A DNA stretch of 64,000 bases, from assembly GCF_003324485.1 (NCBI RefSeq), contig NZ_QODK01000003.1, positions 62,001-126,000 of the forward strand, given 5' to 3'. The notes beneath the pieces are model-generated. The model saw nothing but the letters and a program-made list of their open reading frames with translations, ran no database searches and had not been told where the DNA came from. The translations under genes and the position numbers were made by a program. Source of the stretch: Cohaesibacter intestini. Its GTDB lineage: Bacteria; Pseudomonadota; Alphaproteobacteria; Rhizobiales; Cohaesibacteraceae. Shown here in pieces: positions 8,693-16,639 of the stretch; position 1 is the first letter of the stretch, and every line of letters begins with the position of its first letter.

Positions 8693-9829
8693 TTATGGTT
8701 TGCGAACATAGCGCTGTGGAACAAACGGCATGGCGGCCACTTCCGCTTCAAGCAGACGCTTGCGCACCTGCAGCTGAACCTTGCAACCTGCCTGCGCAAA
8801 GGCCGGGGTGACATAGCCCATGGCGATTGGCTGCTGCAGGCTCGGGGCAAAGCCGCCGGATGTCACCACACCGATTGCATTGCCATCCATGTCGAGAATC
8901 TCTGCGCCTTCGCGAGCAGGGGCCTTGCCAAGGATCGACAAACCAACGCGAATGCGCGATGGGCCTTCAGAGAGGCCCTTGAGAATGCGTGCTTCACCGG
9001 GGAAGCCCCCTTCCTCGCGGCGGCGCTTCTGAATGGCCCAGCTAAGATCAGCTTCCGCCGGATCGGTGTTGGTATCGAGGTCATGACCATAAAGGCAAAG
9101 CCCGCTCTCCAGACGAAGGCTGTCGCGGGCACCAAGACCGGCCACTTCCACCTCTGGCTCATTGAGCAGCAGGCGAGCAAGACGCTCGGCGTCGGCTTCA
9201 TCGCAGGACAGCTCGAACCCGTCTTCACCTGTATAGCCACAGCGCGAAATCACTACCTCAATGCCATCAATGACATCGGTTGTGTGAGACATGAAGGTGA
9301 GTGCGTCAGCCTTGGTGGAATGGCGGGCCAGTGCATCAACGGCCTTTGGCCCCTGAATGGCAATCAGAGCCTTGTTCGGCAATGGCGTGAGGGTAACATC
9401 TTGCGGCAGTTTGGCTTCCAGATGGGCATAATCGCCCTCTTTGCAAGCACCATTGACCACCAACATCAAGGTGCCGTCGAGGGCGGGATCTTCAGGCCGG
9501 GTGACGATGAAATCATCTATGATGCCGCCGTCCTCATTCAGCAGTACACTATAGCGCATCCGCCCAAGGCCAAGTTTGGTGAAAGCAGACGGGGTCAGGG
9601 CTTCGAGCGCCCGAGCGGTGGTTTCATGGTCCGGGCCAATCAGCAGAGCCTGCCCCATATGGGAGACGTCGAACAGGGACGCCTGTTCGCGGCAATGCAA
9701 ATGTTCGGTCATGATGCCCGCCGGATAGCGAACGGGCAGGGCATAGCCAGCAAAATCGACAAGCGTTCCGCCCAGCTCGACATGCAAATCGTAAAGGGGT
9801 GTCTTCTTGGCAGCGGACAAGTCGGCCAT
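8693..9829 (-). CDS. gcvT: Aminomethyltransferase (glycine cleavage T protein)
   Basis: Transfers the aminomethyl carbon from the H protein to tetrahydrofolate, releasing ammonia. The 378-residue protein has the GcvT features LYDLHVELGGTLVDFAGY, FDVSHMGQ, CGYTGEDGFELSC, LGARDSLRLESGLCLYGHDL, and the C-terminal domain with VTSGGFAPSL. GAGGTGAG precedes the ATG at 9829. It is first in a gcvT-gcvH operon whose leader holds a tandem glycine riboswitch, so expression should rise with glycine. Confidence 0.97.
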   Translation of the reverse strand: MADLSAAKKTPLYDLHVELGGTLVDFAGYALPVRYPAGIMTEHLHCREQASLFDVSHMGQALLIGPDHETTARALEALTPSAFTKLGLGRMRYSVLLNEDGGIIDDFIVTRPEDPALDGTLMLVVNGACKEGDYAHLEAKLPQDVTLTPLPNKALIAIQGPKAVDALARHSTKADALTFMSHTTDVIDGIEVVISRCGYTGEDGFELSCDEADAERLARLLLNEPEVEVAGLGARDSLRLESGLCLYGHDLDTNTDPAEADLSWAIQKRRREEGGFPGEARILKGLSEGPSRIRVGLSILGKAPAREGAEILDMDGNAIGVVTSGGFAPSLQQPIAMGYVTPAFAQAGCKVQLQVRKRLLEAEVAAMPFVPQRYVRKP

Positions 9830-9925
9830 CTCTCACCTCATAGTCTGGCGCGCGCATTTGGCAGCGCTCGGGGTTGCACGGGTGCATTGGCCTTTCGCAC
9901 TATCGCGAACAGCTTTTGCATCGGT

Positions 9926-10140
9926 GCCTCCTCTGTCCCAGAACCTGAGAGATTTCCCATGGCCCGCAAGCGGGAGGCATGGTTGCTTCCTTCGGTGAGC
10001 CCAGAACCCGAACCGGGCTCATGACTGCTTTCCAGAGTGTCGCTGGTCGGGCGGTCCCTTGTGCCTGAGAGTTTCCGAGGCGGTTGCTCCTTCGGCGGCG
10101 TCTGGGCGGTGCGATATCCGCGCCAAAAGCGCTCTCCCGC
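9926..10140 (-). promoter_or_regulatory. Tandem glycine riboswitch in the gcvT leader
   Basis: Read on the minus strand, two glycine aptamers follow each other. The first (about 10140-10050) starts GCGGGAGAGCGC and has CGCCGAAGGAGCAACC and AACTCTCAGGCACAAGGGAC. The second (about 10026-9926) has CACCGAAGGAAGCAACC and TCTCTCAGGTTCTGGGACAG. These are the hallmark glycine-riboswitch segments, and the tandem architecture is the common one. The second aptamer ends about 100 bases before gcvT. It should couple gcvT-gcvH expression to glycine; I did not identify the expression platform with certainty. Confidence 0.93.
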
Positions 10141-10388
10141 TGACCTTTATTTCCCGCCCAAACCCTCACGAAAGGGGAAAGACGGAACCAGAATTGCGAC
10201 AACAATCCTGTCCCGACAAGGTGCGTGGCGAGGAGGACAAAGTCAAGCAGCAAAAGGCGATAAAGCCGCGCTTCTTGGGGGTATTGCGGCCAGCTGGGCC
10301 GGTTGCTGCGGGGGCGCAAACACACATTTCCCCAATAGCTGCCCGTTTTTCGACCGCAGCCAGCCGCGATTTCGGCTATAGAGACACT

Positions 10389-11444
10389 ATGTTGTATGAA
10401 CGCCCCACCGATGACAGCCTCTATCAGGCTCTGCTGGACCGTGATCCCGCCTTTGACGGACGCATCTTTGTTGCGGTCCGCTCGACAGGCATTTTCTGTC
10501 GCCTGACCTGCCCGGCACGCAAACCAAAGCGCGAAAATTGCAGTTTCCATGAGAGCGTTTCGACTTGCCTGCAGGAAGGCTTTCGCCCCTGCAAACGGTG
10601 CCATCCTCTTAGTGCAGGTGGGGATCCGGATCCGCTCATTGATCAATTGCTCATTGCCCTTCAGGCCGACACCAGTCGCCTCTGGCGCGAAGGCGACATT
10701 GCCCGCCTGGGGCTGGATCCTTCCACCGTTCGCCGCACATTCAAGCGCCGCTTCGGCATGACCTTTCTGGAAATGGCCCGCATCTCCCGTCTGCGCGACA
10801 GTTTTCAAGCCCTGTCCGATGGCGACCGGGTGATCGATGCACAACAGGCTGCGGGATTTGAGTCGGCCTCTGCCTTCCGACAGGCTTTTGCCCGGCTGAT
10901 TGGGCTAAAGCCGTCAGACTTCAAAGCGAACGCCATGCTGAAAGCCGACTGGATCGACACGCCGCTGGGGGCGATGATCGCCGTCAGTGACGCGTCCCAT
11001 TTGCATTTGCTGGAATTTGTCGGCCGCAAGGCTCTGCCGACCGAGCTAAGGGCGCTATTCAAGGCCACGAAGGGAAGTCTCGGCTTTGGCAGCACCGCTC
11101 CCACCGAACGCATCGCGCAGGAATTGGAGGCCTATTTCAGCGGCAAGGCGGCTCATTTCAGCACACCACTTGCCTATCACGGCACGCCTTTCACCCGTGC
11201 GGTCTGGGATGCCTTGAGACAAATCCCTGCTGGCGACACCCGAACCTATGGGGCGCTGGCGGCCTCTTTGGGAAAACCCGGCGCAGTGCGGGCCGTCGCC
11301 CGCGCCAACGGAGCCAACCAGATTGCCATCGTCGTGCCTTGCCACCGGATCCTCGGCGCCGACGGCAGCCTCACTGGCTATGGTGGTGGCCTCTGGCGTA
11401 AGCAAAAGTTGATCGAACTCGAGCAGGGCTATCGCAGCGCCTGA
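10389..11444 (+). CDS. ada: Ada: bifunctional DNA methyl-phosphotriester/O6-methylguanine methyltransferase and activator
   Basis: A 351-residue suicide DNA-repair protein and AraC-type activator of the adaptive response. The N-terminal Ada domain holds the zinc cysteines C37, C41, C68 and C71 (STGIFCRLTCPARKP and FRPCKRCHP); the lowest-numbered accepts methyl groups from phosphotriesters. A helix-turn-helix region follows (about 80-185, with DPSTVRRTFKRRFGMTFLE). The C-terminal domain has PCHRILGADGSLTGYGGG with acceptor Cys318. The frame is open upstream to 10059, but that stretch crosses the riboswitch region and is not protein-like; the ATG at 10389 gives the normal start. It stands alone, divergent from gcvT. 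Confidence 0.95.
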   Translation: MLYERPTDDSLYQALLDRDPAFDGRIFVAVRSTGIFCRLTCPARKPKRENCSFHESVSTCLQEGFRPCKRCHPLSAGGDPDPLIDQLLIALQADTSRLWREGDIARLGLDPSTVRRTFKRRFGMTFLEMARISRLRDSFQALSDGDRVIDAQQAAGFESASAFRQAFARLIGLKPSDFKANAMLKADWIDTPLGAMIAVSDASHLHLLEFVGRKALPTELRALFKATKGSLGFGSTAPTERIAQELEAYFSGKAAHFSTPLAYHGTPFTRAVWDALRQIPAGDTRTYGALAASLGKPGAVRAVARANGANQIAIVVPCHRILGADGSLTGYGGGLWRKQKLIELEQGYRSA

Positions 11445-11461
11445 TCTGTTCAACCCAATGA

Positions 11462-12298
11462 TTAGGCCCGTTTTTCCGCCAGCACCAGATGGCCATAGAT
11501 CGGCTTGCCCTCATCGGTGCGGACAATGATCATCTGGAAATGCTTCACATCCATGCCATTCGCATCAAGCAAGGCCCGGACATAGCGTTCCGAATGGGCA
11601 AAGCGCTGAAGGCGTCCTACCTTATAGGAGGCGTCACCAAACTCGTCTTCCGGCAGAGTTTCTGACGAGAAGGCAAACAGGCCCTTGGTATCGAGACAGC
11701 GCCCAACATGATGGAATTTCTCGTCCAGCTCGCCCAGATAAGGCAGCACATCAGTCGACACGATCAGGTCCCAGCCACCTTCCTCGCCGGTGCCGTCATC
11801 TTCAATGTCGCGCAAAAACTCGACCACGTCGCCTGCATAGAGATCGTCATAGACGTCCTTGTCATAGGCTTCGTCCAGCATGCCGGTTGAAATGTCGACG
11901 CCGATCATGTTGTCGACCTTCTCGGCCATCGCAATGCCGGTCAGCCCGGTGCCGCAGCCCAGATCAAGCATCCGGGTAAAACGGCGCTCCGGTTGATATT
12001 GGACGATCATCTCGCGCACCATCATCGGCACAGCATAACCCAGATCATCAACGAGGATTTTCTCAAATGCCGCCGCATGCTGATCGAACAGGGTGGCGAC
12101 ATAGGCAACCGGTGCCTTGTCGGGCTGTGGCCCCAACCCCATTGCTGCCAGTCGAACTGAGGCGCCTGCATGATCATCCGGGTCTATGGTCAGGGCTTGC
12201 CGATAGGCCTCTGCCGCTTCGGCCTTCTGCCCCGCCTTTTCCAACTCCAGCCCACGATTATAGGCTTCCGCGAGGGCGTCTGTGTCGATTTCGCTCAT
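11462..12298 (-). CDS. TPR-containing SAM-dependent methyltransferase
   Basis: A 278-residue cytoplasmic protein: an N-terminal helical hairpin of TPR type (about residues 5-45, ALAEAYNRGLELEKAGQKAE) followed by a class I methyltransferase domain with the SAM-binding motif MLDLGCGTGLTGIA and the acidic VDIST strand end. The substrate is not evident. The ATG at 12298 (MSEIDTDALAEAY) is preferred to one 15 codons earlier whose extra residues look like noise. Convergent with ada (17 bases between stops), facing away from rnhA. Confidence 0.82.
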   Translation of the reverse strand: MSEIDTDALAEAYNRGLELEKAGQKAEAAEAYRQALTIDPDDHAGASVRLAAMGLGPQPDKAPVAYVATLFDQHAAAFEKILVDDLGYAVPMMVREMIVQYQPERRFTRMLDLGCGTGLTGIAMAEKVDNMIGVDISTGMLDEAYDKDVYDDLYAGDVVEFLRDIEDDGTGEEGGWDLIVSTDVLPYLGELDEKFHHVGRCLDTKGLFAFSSETLPEDEFGDASYKVGRLQRFAHSERYVRALLDANGMDVKHFQMIIVRTDEGKPIYGHLVLAEKRA

Positions 12299-12473
12299 GA
12301 TCATTCTGCCTGCTATGAATATGGCAGAAGCTCTACACGGCAAGTGTAAAAAGGTCCAGTCAGAATGACAGGCTCCAATGGCGCGTGGCTTGAAACCTGC
12401 CCAACCTCTGGCTAGATAAACTGAACCAATTGAGATTCGCTTCTCGCGATAGGGTCGTTGAGATCAAGCCAAT

Positions 12474-12535
12474 GACGTTAAAATGAGCACAGTCACGATC
12501 TATACCGACGGAGCCTGTTCGGGAAATCCGGGGCC
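12474..12535 (+). repeat. Duplicated rnhA 5' end, upstream copy
   Basis: A 62-base segment matching 12656-12717 with a single mismatch. It covers the bases just before the rnhA start, the ATG (12483) and the first 17 codons, ending in GGGGCC. After that point the homology stops and the palindromic element begins. Translated from 12483 it would give only a 33-residue peptide that leaves the rnhA sequence after residue 18 and stops at 12584. Confidence 0.95.
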
Positions 12536-12584
12536 ATGCCCTCGACGCCCGCAGCGCCTATGGCGCGAGGACGCGAAATCCTGA
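12483..12584 (+). pseudogene. Truncated rnhA start, N-terminal remnant
   Basis: The ATG and first 18 codons are those of RNase HI (through [12 protein letters not shown]), including catalytic Asp9, but the reading then runs into palindromic repeat sequence and stops after 33 codons. It cannot make an active enzyme because it lacks the residues equivalent to E47, D69 and D133. It may still be transcribed and may be translated as a decoy leader peptide ahead of the true gene; that is speculation. Confidence 0.7.
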
Positions 12585-12623
12585 CCATGTCGCCCGCAGC
12601 GCGATTAGCGCGAGGACGCGAAA
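12546..12623. repeat. Two palindromic 33-bp repeats between the rnhA copies
   Basis: Two 33-base copies (12546-12578 and 12591-12623) share the head CGCCCGCAGCGC and the tail GCGCGAGGACGCGAAA, and differ only in the few bases between. Each holds a short inverted repeat (GCGCC/GGCGC in the first, GCGC/GCGC in the second). The spacing is 12 bases. They resemble REP-type or coding palindromic elements and fill most of the gap between the duplicated rnhA starts. The segment 12536-12634 is open in the + strand and encodes two related peptides with AARLARGRE and AAPMARGRE. Confidence 0.85.
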
Positions 12624-12655
12624 CCTTAAGATGAAGCCGCCAAGAGTGAAGCAAG

Positions 12656-12717
12656 GACGTTAAAATGAGCACAGTCACGATCTATACAGACGGAGCCTGT
12701 TCGGGAAATCCGGGGCC
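12656..12717 (+). repeat. Duplicated rnhA 5' end, downstream copy
   Basis: Second copy of the 62-base direct repeat, continuous with the functional rnhA. It differs from the 12474-12535 copy at one position, a third codon base (ACC/ACA). The near-identity suggests a recent event or ongoing gene conversion. Confidence 0.95.
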
Positions 12718-13111
12718 GGGCGGCTGGGGGGCTTTGCTGACCTTTGGTGAGCATGAAAAGGAATTGTGCGGTGGAGAGGCCGAGACCACCAACAACCGGA
12801 TGGAATTGCAGGCGGCGATCGAAGCGCTGAATGCCCTCAAGCGCGCCTGTGAGGTCGATCTTTGGACTGACAGCCAATATGTCAAAGGCGGCATCACTGG
12901 CTGGATCCACGGCTGGAAGAAAAATGGCTGGAAGACTGCCAACAAGAAACCGGTGAAGAATGCCGAGCTCTGGCAGGCCCTGGACGAAGCGTTGAAACGG
13001 CACAAGGTCAATTGGCACTGGGTGAAGGGGCATGCGGGCCATGAAGGCAATGAGCGGGCGGATGATCTGGCCCGTCGTGGCATGGCACCCTTCAAGGCTG
13101 AACGCAGCTGA
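12665..13111 (+). CDS. rnhA: Ribonuclease HI
   Basis: Endonuclease that cuts the RNA strand of RNA-DNA hybrids (R-loops, primers). The 148-residue protein has the normal length and the full catalytic set D9 ([11 protein letters not shown]), E47 (TTNNRMEL), D69 (LWTDSQYV) and D133 (GNERADDLA), plus the basic protrusion [13 protein letters not shown]. It lacks a clear strong ribosome-binding site (AAGGACG at 12653-12659 is the best). The leader carries the duplicated 5' end and palindromic repeats described separately. Confidence 0.96.
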   Translation: MSTVTIYTDGACSGNPGPGGWGALLTFGEHEKELCGGEAETTNNRMELQAAIEALNALKRACEVDLWTDSQYVKGGITGWIHGWKKNGWKTANKKPVKNAELWQALDEALKRHKVNWHWVKGHAGHEGNERADDLARRGMAPFKAERS

Positions 13112-13117
13112 CAAACG

Positions 13118-13304
13118 CTTGGGGCTAGCCCCAAAAGAAAAGGGTGGAACCCGCGAAGGGCTCCACCAGTGAGGTCGTGTGAGATCAAGCTGTTCGAAAT
13201 TTCTGAAAGGCTGACACAATTGGGTGACTGATCAGCCTTTCAGGGTCTTGTAGGGCGCACAGACCCTTGCCTGTCCGGTTCATCCTGAACCGCTCAGACA
13301 AGGG
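13118..13304. other. Hairpin-rich intergenic stretch between rnhA and the PilZ gene
   Basis: Three inverted repeats without protein-coding signal: TTGGGGC/GCCCCAA (13119-13134), GGTGGA/TCCACC (13143-13168) and an extended stem from CCCTTG (13264) to CAAGGG (13304) enclosing CGGTTCA/TGAACCG. None ends in a convincing T-run on the + strand. The first could act as a weak terminator for rnhA. Confidence 0.45.
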
Positions 13305-13396
13305 GCCGCGCGAGACCGTCTCTCCCAGATGGGGATGCCAGGAGAGGATGGTCAACTTCTTGCAATCGTCTTCAAGCCGTTGGTGTGGCCGGGCAA

Positions 13397-13723
13397 TCAG
13401 CCACGCGTTGCGATGATGGACATCCGGCGGATATCCGCTTTGGCGAATGTGCGCACATCCTGCATCTTGGAACAGAATTCGATGCCCATCTTGTCGCCGT
13501 TCTTCCAGATAACCTTGGCGTCGGCCAATGTGCCTTCCTTGCGATTGAGCAGGGAAAATTCATTGGGGAGGGCGCAGGTCGGGTCGAGCGTTATTTGCAT
13601 GCCGTGGCTGCTCTCGTTGCGAATGACGCAATCAAGGCTGATCGCGAAATTGTTATAGAAGACCTTGCCACCTTTCAGGACGCGCTGGCGATCTTCCGTG
13701 CGGCGTTCCGGTGTGTGTGTCAC
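13397..13723 (-). CDS. PilZ domain protein (cyclic-di-GMP receptor)
   Basis: A single-domain PilZ protein of 108 residues. The two cyclic-di-GMP contact motifs are present: an arginine cluster near the N-terminus (ERRTEDRQRV, RxxxR at R8-R12) and N36-E-S-S-H-G41, fitting [D/N]xSxxG. The rest is the expected beta-barrel with DAKVIWKNGDKMGIEF. Such stand-alone PilZ proteins relay cyclic-di-GMP level to motility or surface-polysaccharide targets. It lies alone, read towards rnhA. It is one of four cyclic-di-GMP proteins in the window. Confidence 0.9.
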   Translation of the reverse strand: MTHTPERRTEDRQRVLKGGKVFYNNFAISLDCVIRNESSHGMQITLDPTCALPNEFSLLNRKEGTLADAKVIWKNGDKMGIEFCSKMQDVRTFAKADIRRMSIIATRG

Positions 13724-14549
13724 TGTTTAAATCCCCCTGAATGCTCGGCTGGCCAGATCCTGCGTCGCGCGGACCGTTTCCACCGATGCGTCCATCATTA
13801 CGGATCCGGAGAGGCCGGACCGCATTTGATTTGAATTTTATCAATTTCCGATTGCGTCTGCACGGGAGAAGTGATTCGGAGGTTAATTAAAGGTTAATGA
13901 CGACAGTGTTCCGTGTGGACACTATTTTTTGCTTCAAAGTTTCAATGTCTTAAAATGGTTTATGGGTTATTTTCCATGTTTCTGAGCAGTGAAGAATAAA
14001 AATGACCACACCGCGCGCGAGGCAATTGAGCGGCAAAAAAGAATCTCCGTACTTGTCCTGAGAAATCAAAAACAGATTAGTTAAAAGAGGAACAAATAAA
14101 GTACGAATTGGGGATAAGTGAAGGGAAGCCCAAAATGCGAAATAGGTGGAAAAATTGCCCCGCGTCAATCTTGACTCGCAAGGATAGTCGAAGAGTCAGA
14201 GGCTTATCGCATCGCACATTGGGGATATGTGGAAAGCCAAAAAAAGGCTTGTCAGCTTACCGCGAAAAGAACGTTAAAGAATCGTTTCCTAATCCGCACA
14301 GCCTTGCCAGACTAGCGCCAGATGCAGACAAAGCGCGGATGTCTGATCGAGGCAACCTATTTCTGGTTTCGATTACTTCAAATTCCGATCCGTGGCGCAA
14401 GCCGCGAACAAAGAGGCTTGGCACTTTCAGGTGCCATCGCGGCTCGGTTTGTCTGTGTCAAAATCTGTCCCGGGTGGGTGCGGCACACTTTCACCCGAGA
14501 TTGGTTTTCTTGGATGGCAAGACCAAAACAAAGGAAAGGCAATACTGTC
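13724..14549. other. Gene-poor intergenic region
   Basis: About 830 bases between the PilZ gene and the ParD-like gene. The part from about 13830 to 14110 is clearly more A+T-rich than the surroundings. ORFs here (for example 14108-14563 on +) have no family-like composition and mix Cys, Arg and His in the manner of noncoding sequence. I see no RNA gene or mobile element. It probably holds promoters for both flanking genes. Confidence 0.5.
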
Positions 14550-14888
14550 GTGACACAGGATAACAAAGCGGTGGAAATCGGTTCCTACTTCGAACAGTTC
14601 ATCTCAAAACAGGTCGCTTCCGGGCGCTTTGGCAGCGATGCCGAAGTGTTGCAGGCCGGTTTGAGGCTCCTTGAAGAAAAAATGCTGCAGTTCCACTTGC
14701 AGCAGTCCGAACTCGTCTCGAAGCACGACAGGTCTGAAAAGGATCTCGAAGCCCTGACGCATGAAACATCCGAAATTTCGCACTCCATGGCAGACGCCAT
14801 GCGTGCACTGGCATCTAGCGCCGCTCCTGCTGGTCCGGTGATCCCGACCACCAAGGGGCTGCTGCGCTCCCAAATCGCAGCAGAATAA
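14550..14888 (+). CDS. ParD-like DNA-binding protein, orphan with extended C-terminus
   Basis: A 112-residue protein. Its N-terminal half matches ParD-type ribbon-helix-helix antitoxins (residues about 8-50: EIGSYFEQFISKQVASGRFG, then SDAEVLQAGLRLLEEK). The C-terminal part is not the usual toxin-binding tail but a helical stretch followed by an Ala/Ser/Pro linker ending KGLLRSQIAAE. The start is GTG 14550 after AAAGGAAAGG. The next gene is thrC, so there is no ParE toxin beside it; it may be a stand-alone transcription regulator. A hairpin terminator follows. Confidence 0.75.
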   Translation: MTQDNKAVEIGSYFEQFISKQVASGRFGSDAEVLQAGLRLLEEKMLQFHLQQSELVSKHDRSEKDLEALTHETSEISHSMADAMRALASSAAPAGPVIPTTKGLLRSQIAAE

Positions 14889-14928
14889 GCGCTTCAGAAT
14901 CCCCCTTTATCGGGGCGACAGCCTTTCC

Positions 14929-14966
14929 GGAAAAGCAGTGCAGCAATTCTGCGCTGCTTTTCCTTT
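14929..14966 (+). terminator. Terminator after the ParD-like gene
   Basis: GGAAAAGCAG (14929-14938) pairs with CTGCTTTTCC (14954-14963) with an inner TGCAG/CTGCG extension, followed by a short T-run. It lies 40 bases after the stop. Confidence 0.65.
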
Positions 14967-15137
14967 GCCTGTCTTCAGTCCGGCATGTTCGATCCCTCAT
15001 TCAGGCAAAATCCCCGCATCCGCTCCGTGCGTATGTGGGCGATCCACATCGCAATCGCTGTGGCTGGTGGCCGTGCGTCGCCTCAGGCTTGCCCTGCCTG
15101 ATCGGACCATGTAGGGTGCCGCGCGTAATGAAAGAAG

Positions 15138-15159
15138 GAGCCTGAAACAACTCAGGCTC
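15138..15159 (+). promoter_or_regulatory. Hairpin just upstream of the thrC ribosome-binding region
   Basis: Perfect 8-base arms GAGCCTGA (15138-15145) and TCAGGCTC (15152-15159) with a 6-base loop end directly before AGGAGACAAAGGG. With no T-run it is unlikely to be a simple terminator; it may influence ribosome access or RNA stability. Confidence 0.4.
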
Positions 15160-15182
15160 AGGAGACAAAGGGCGCATTCGTC

Positions 15183-16595
15183 GTGAAATATGTCAGCACC
15201 AGGGGGCAGGCCCCCGAACTAGGTTTTTGTGATGCCATTCTGGCAGGTCTTGCCAGTGATGGTGGGCTTTATGTACCCAAGACCTGGCCGACATTGACCA
15301 CCGAGGACATGGCGGCACTGGCGGGCAAAAGCTACCAAGAGATCGCCTTTGCGGTGATGAAGCCATTTGTCGAAGGTGAAATTCCAGACGACACCTTTCG
15401 CACCATGATTGACGAGGCCTATGCCACCTTCCGTCATGATGCGGTAACGCCGCTGATCCAGACCGGTGCCAATGAGTTTGTGCTTGAACTGTTCCATGGT
15501 CCGACCCTTGCCTTCAAGGACGTCGCCATGCAGTTGCTCGCCCGCCTGATGGATTTCGTGCTGGCCGAGCGCAACGCCCGTGCCACCATCATCGGTGCAA
15601 CCTCTGGCGACACTGGTGGGGCGGCGATCGAAGCCTTCCGGGGGCGCTCCAACACCGATATTTTCATCATGTTCCCCAATGGCCGTGTCTCGCCTGTTCA
15701 GCAGCGCCAGATGACCTCTGTGCTCGATGACAATGTGCATTGCATCGCGCTTGAGGGCCATTTCGATGACTGTCAGGCCATCGTCAAGGATCTGTTCGCC
15801 AACAAGAGCTTCCGTGACGAGATTGCCCTGTCAGGCGTCAACTCCATCAACTGGGGGCGGATCATGGCGCAGGTGGTCTATTACTTCACCGCTGCCCTGT
15901 CGCTGGGCGCGCCGCATCGCACTGTCTCCTTCACGGTTCCAACGGGCAATTTTGGGGACATTTTCGCCGGCTTTGTTGCCAAGCAGATGGGACTGCCAAT
16001 CGACAAATTGGTGATCGCCACCAATCAGAATGACATTCTGGCCCGGACGCTGGAAAATGGTGCCTACGAAGTGCTTGGCGTCACCCCATCAGCATCCCCG
16101 AGCATGGACATTCAGGTCTCCTCCAACTTCGAGCGGCTGTTGTTTGAGGTCCATGATCGGGACGCCGACAGCGTTGTGCGCATGATGTCCGGTCTGAAGC
16201 AGTCCGGCTCTTTCACAATTGCCGAGGGGCCTTTGTCTCGCCTGCGTGACGGTTTTGCTGCGGATCGAGCCAGTGAGCAAGACACCGCGCAAACCATTCG
16301 TCAGGTGCTGGCCGACACGGGCTATTTGCTGGATCCACATTCGGCTGTTGGTGTGCATGTGGCCCGCAAGGTGGCTGCAGCAGACAACTCAAACAGCCCG
16401 ATGGTGGTTCTCTCAACCGCCCATCCGGCCAAATTCCCGGCTGCAGTTGAAGAGGCTTCGGGCCAATATCCGGATTTGCCCCTCTGGCTGTCGAACCTGA
16501 TGGATCGTGAAGAGCGCTTCTCGATACTGGAAAACAGCGCTGACGCCGTCGAGGCCTTCATGCGAGAACGGGCCCGCGCCCTTCATGAGGCTTGA
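15183..16595 (+). CDS. thrC: Threonine synthase
   Basis: PLP enzyme converting O-phospho-homoserine to threonine and phosphate. The 470-residue protein matches the longer (class II, yeast/E. coli-like) family, beginning KYVSTRGQAP. The PLP lysine is K112 in HGPTLAFKDVAMQ; phosphate-binding ATSGDTGGAAIEAF and the later FTVPTGNFGDIFAGFVAKQM are clear. The start is GTG 15183 with AAAGGG ten bases upstream. It is followed on the same strand by the M16 peptidase, a pairing often seen in Hyphomicrobiales. Confidence 0.96.
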   Translation: MKYVSTRGQAPELGFCDAILAGLASDGGLYVPKTWPTLTTEDMAALAGKSYQEIAFAVMKPFVEGEIPDDTFRTMIDEAYATFRHDAVTPLIQTGANEFVLELFHGPTLAFKDVAMQLLARLMDFVLAERNARATIIGATSGDTGGAAIEAFRGRSNTDIFIMFPNGRVSPVQQRQMTSVLDDNVHCIALEGHFDDCQAIVKDLFANKSFRDEIALSGVNSINWGRIMAQVVYYFTAALSLGAPHRTVSFTVPTGNFGDIFAGFVAKQMGLPIDKLVIATNQNDILARTLENGAYEVLGVTPSASPSMDIQVSSNFERLLFEVHDRDADSVVRMMSGLKQSGSFTIAEGPLSRLRDGFAADRASEQDTAQTIRQVLADTGYLLDPHSAVGVHVARKVAAADNSNSPMVVLSTAHPAKFPAAVEEASGQYPDLPLWLSNLMDREERFSILENSADAVEAFMRERARALHEA

Positions 16596-16639
16596 TCCGC
16601 AACGCCACAGATCCTAAAACTACGGATCAATCAGACCGC

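Noticed and set aside
8606-10024. Long + strand ORF of 472 codons opposite gcvT
   Set aside because: It lies antisense to a clear gcvT and part of the riboswitch, has no family-like composition, and arises from codon bias on the other strand.
10059-10388. 110-codon N-terminal extension of Ada
   Set aside because: Crosses the riboswitch region, is basic and unstructured, and the normal Ada start at 10389 is adequate.
12546-12623. CRISPR array
   Set aside because: Only two repeats, a 12-base spacer, and the repeats sit between duplicated rnhA ends; no cas genes in the window.
13264-13304. tRNA or structured RNA suggested by the GGTTCA-containing hairpin
   Set aside because: A single extended stem without acceptor, D and anticodon arms; no CCA-type end.
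14108-14563. 151-codon ORF upstream of the ParD-like gene
   Set aside because: Overlaps the ParD-like start in another frame and has noncoding-like composition.
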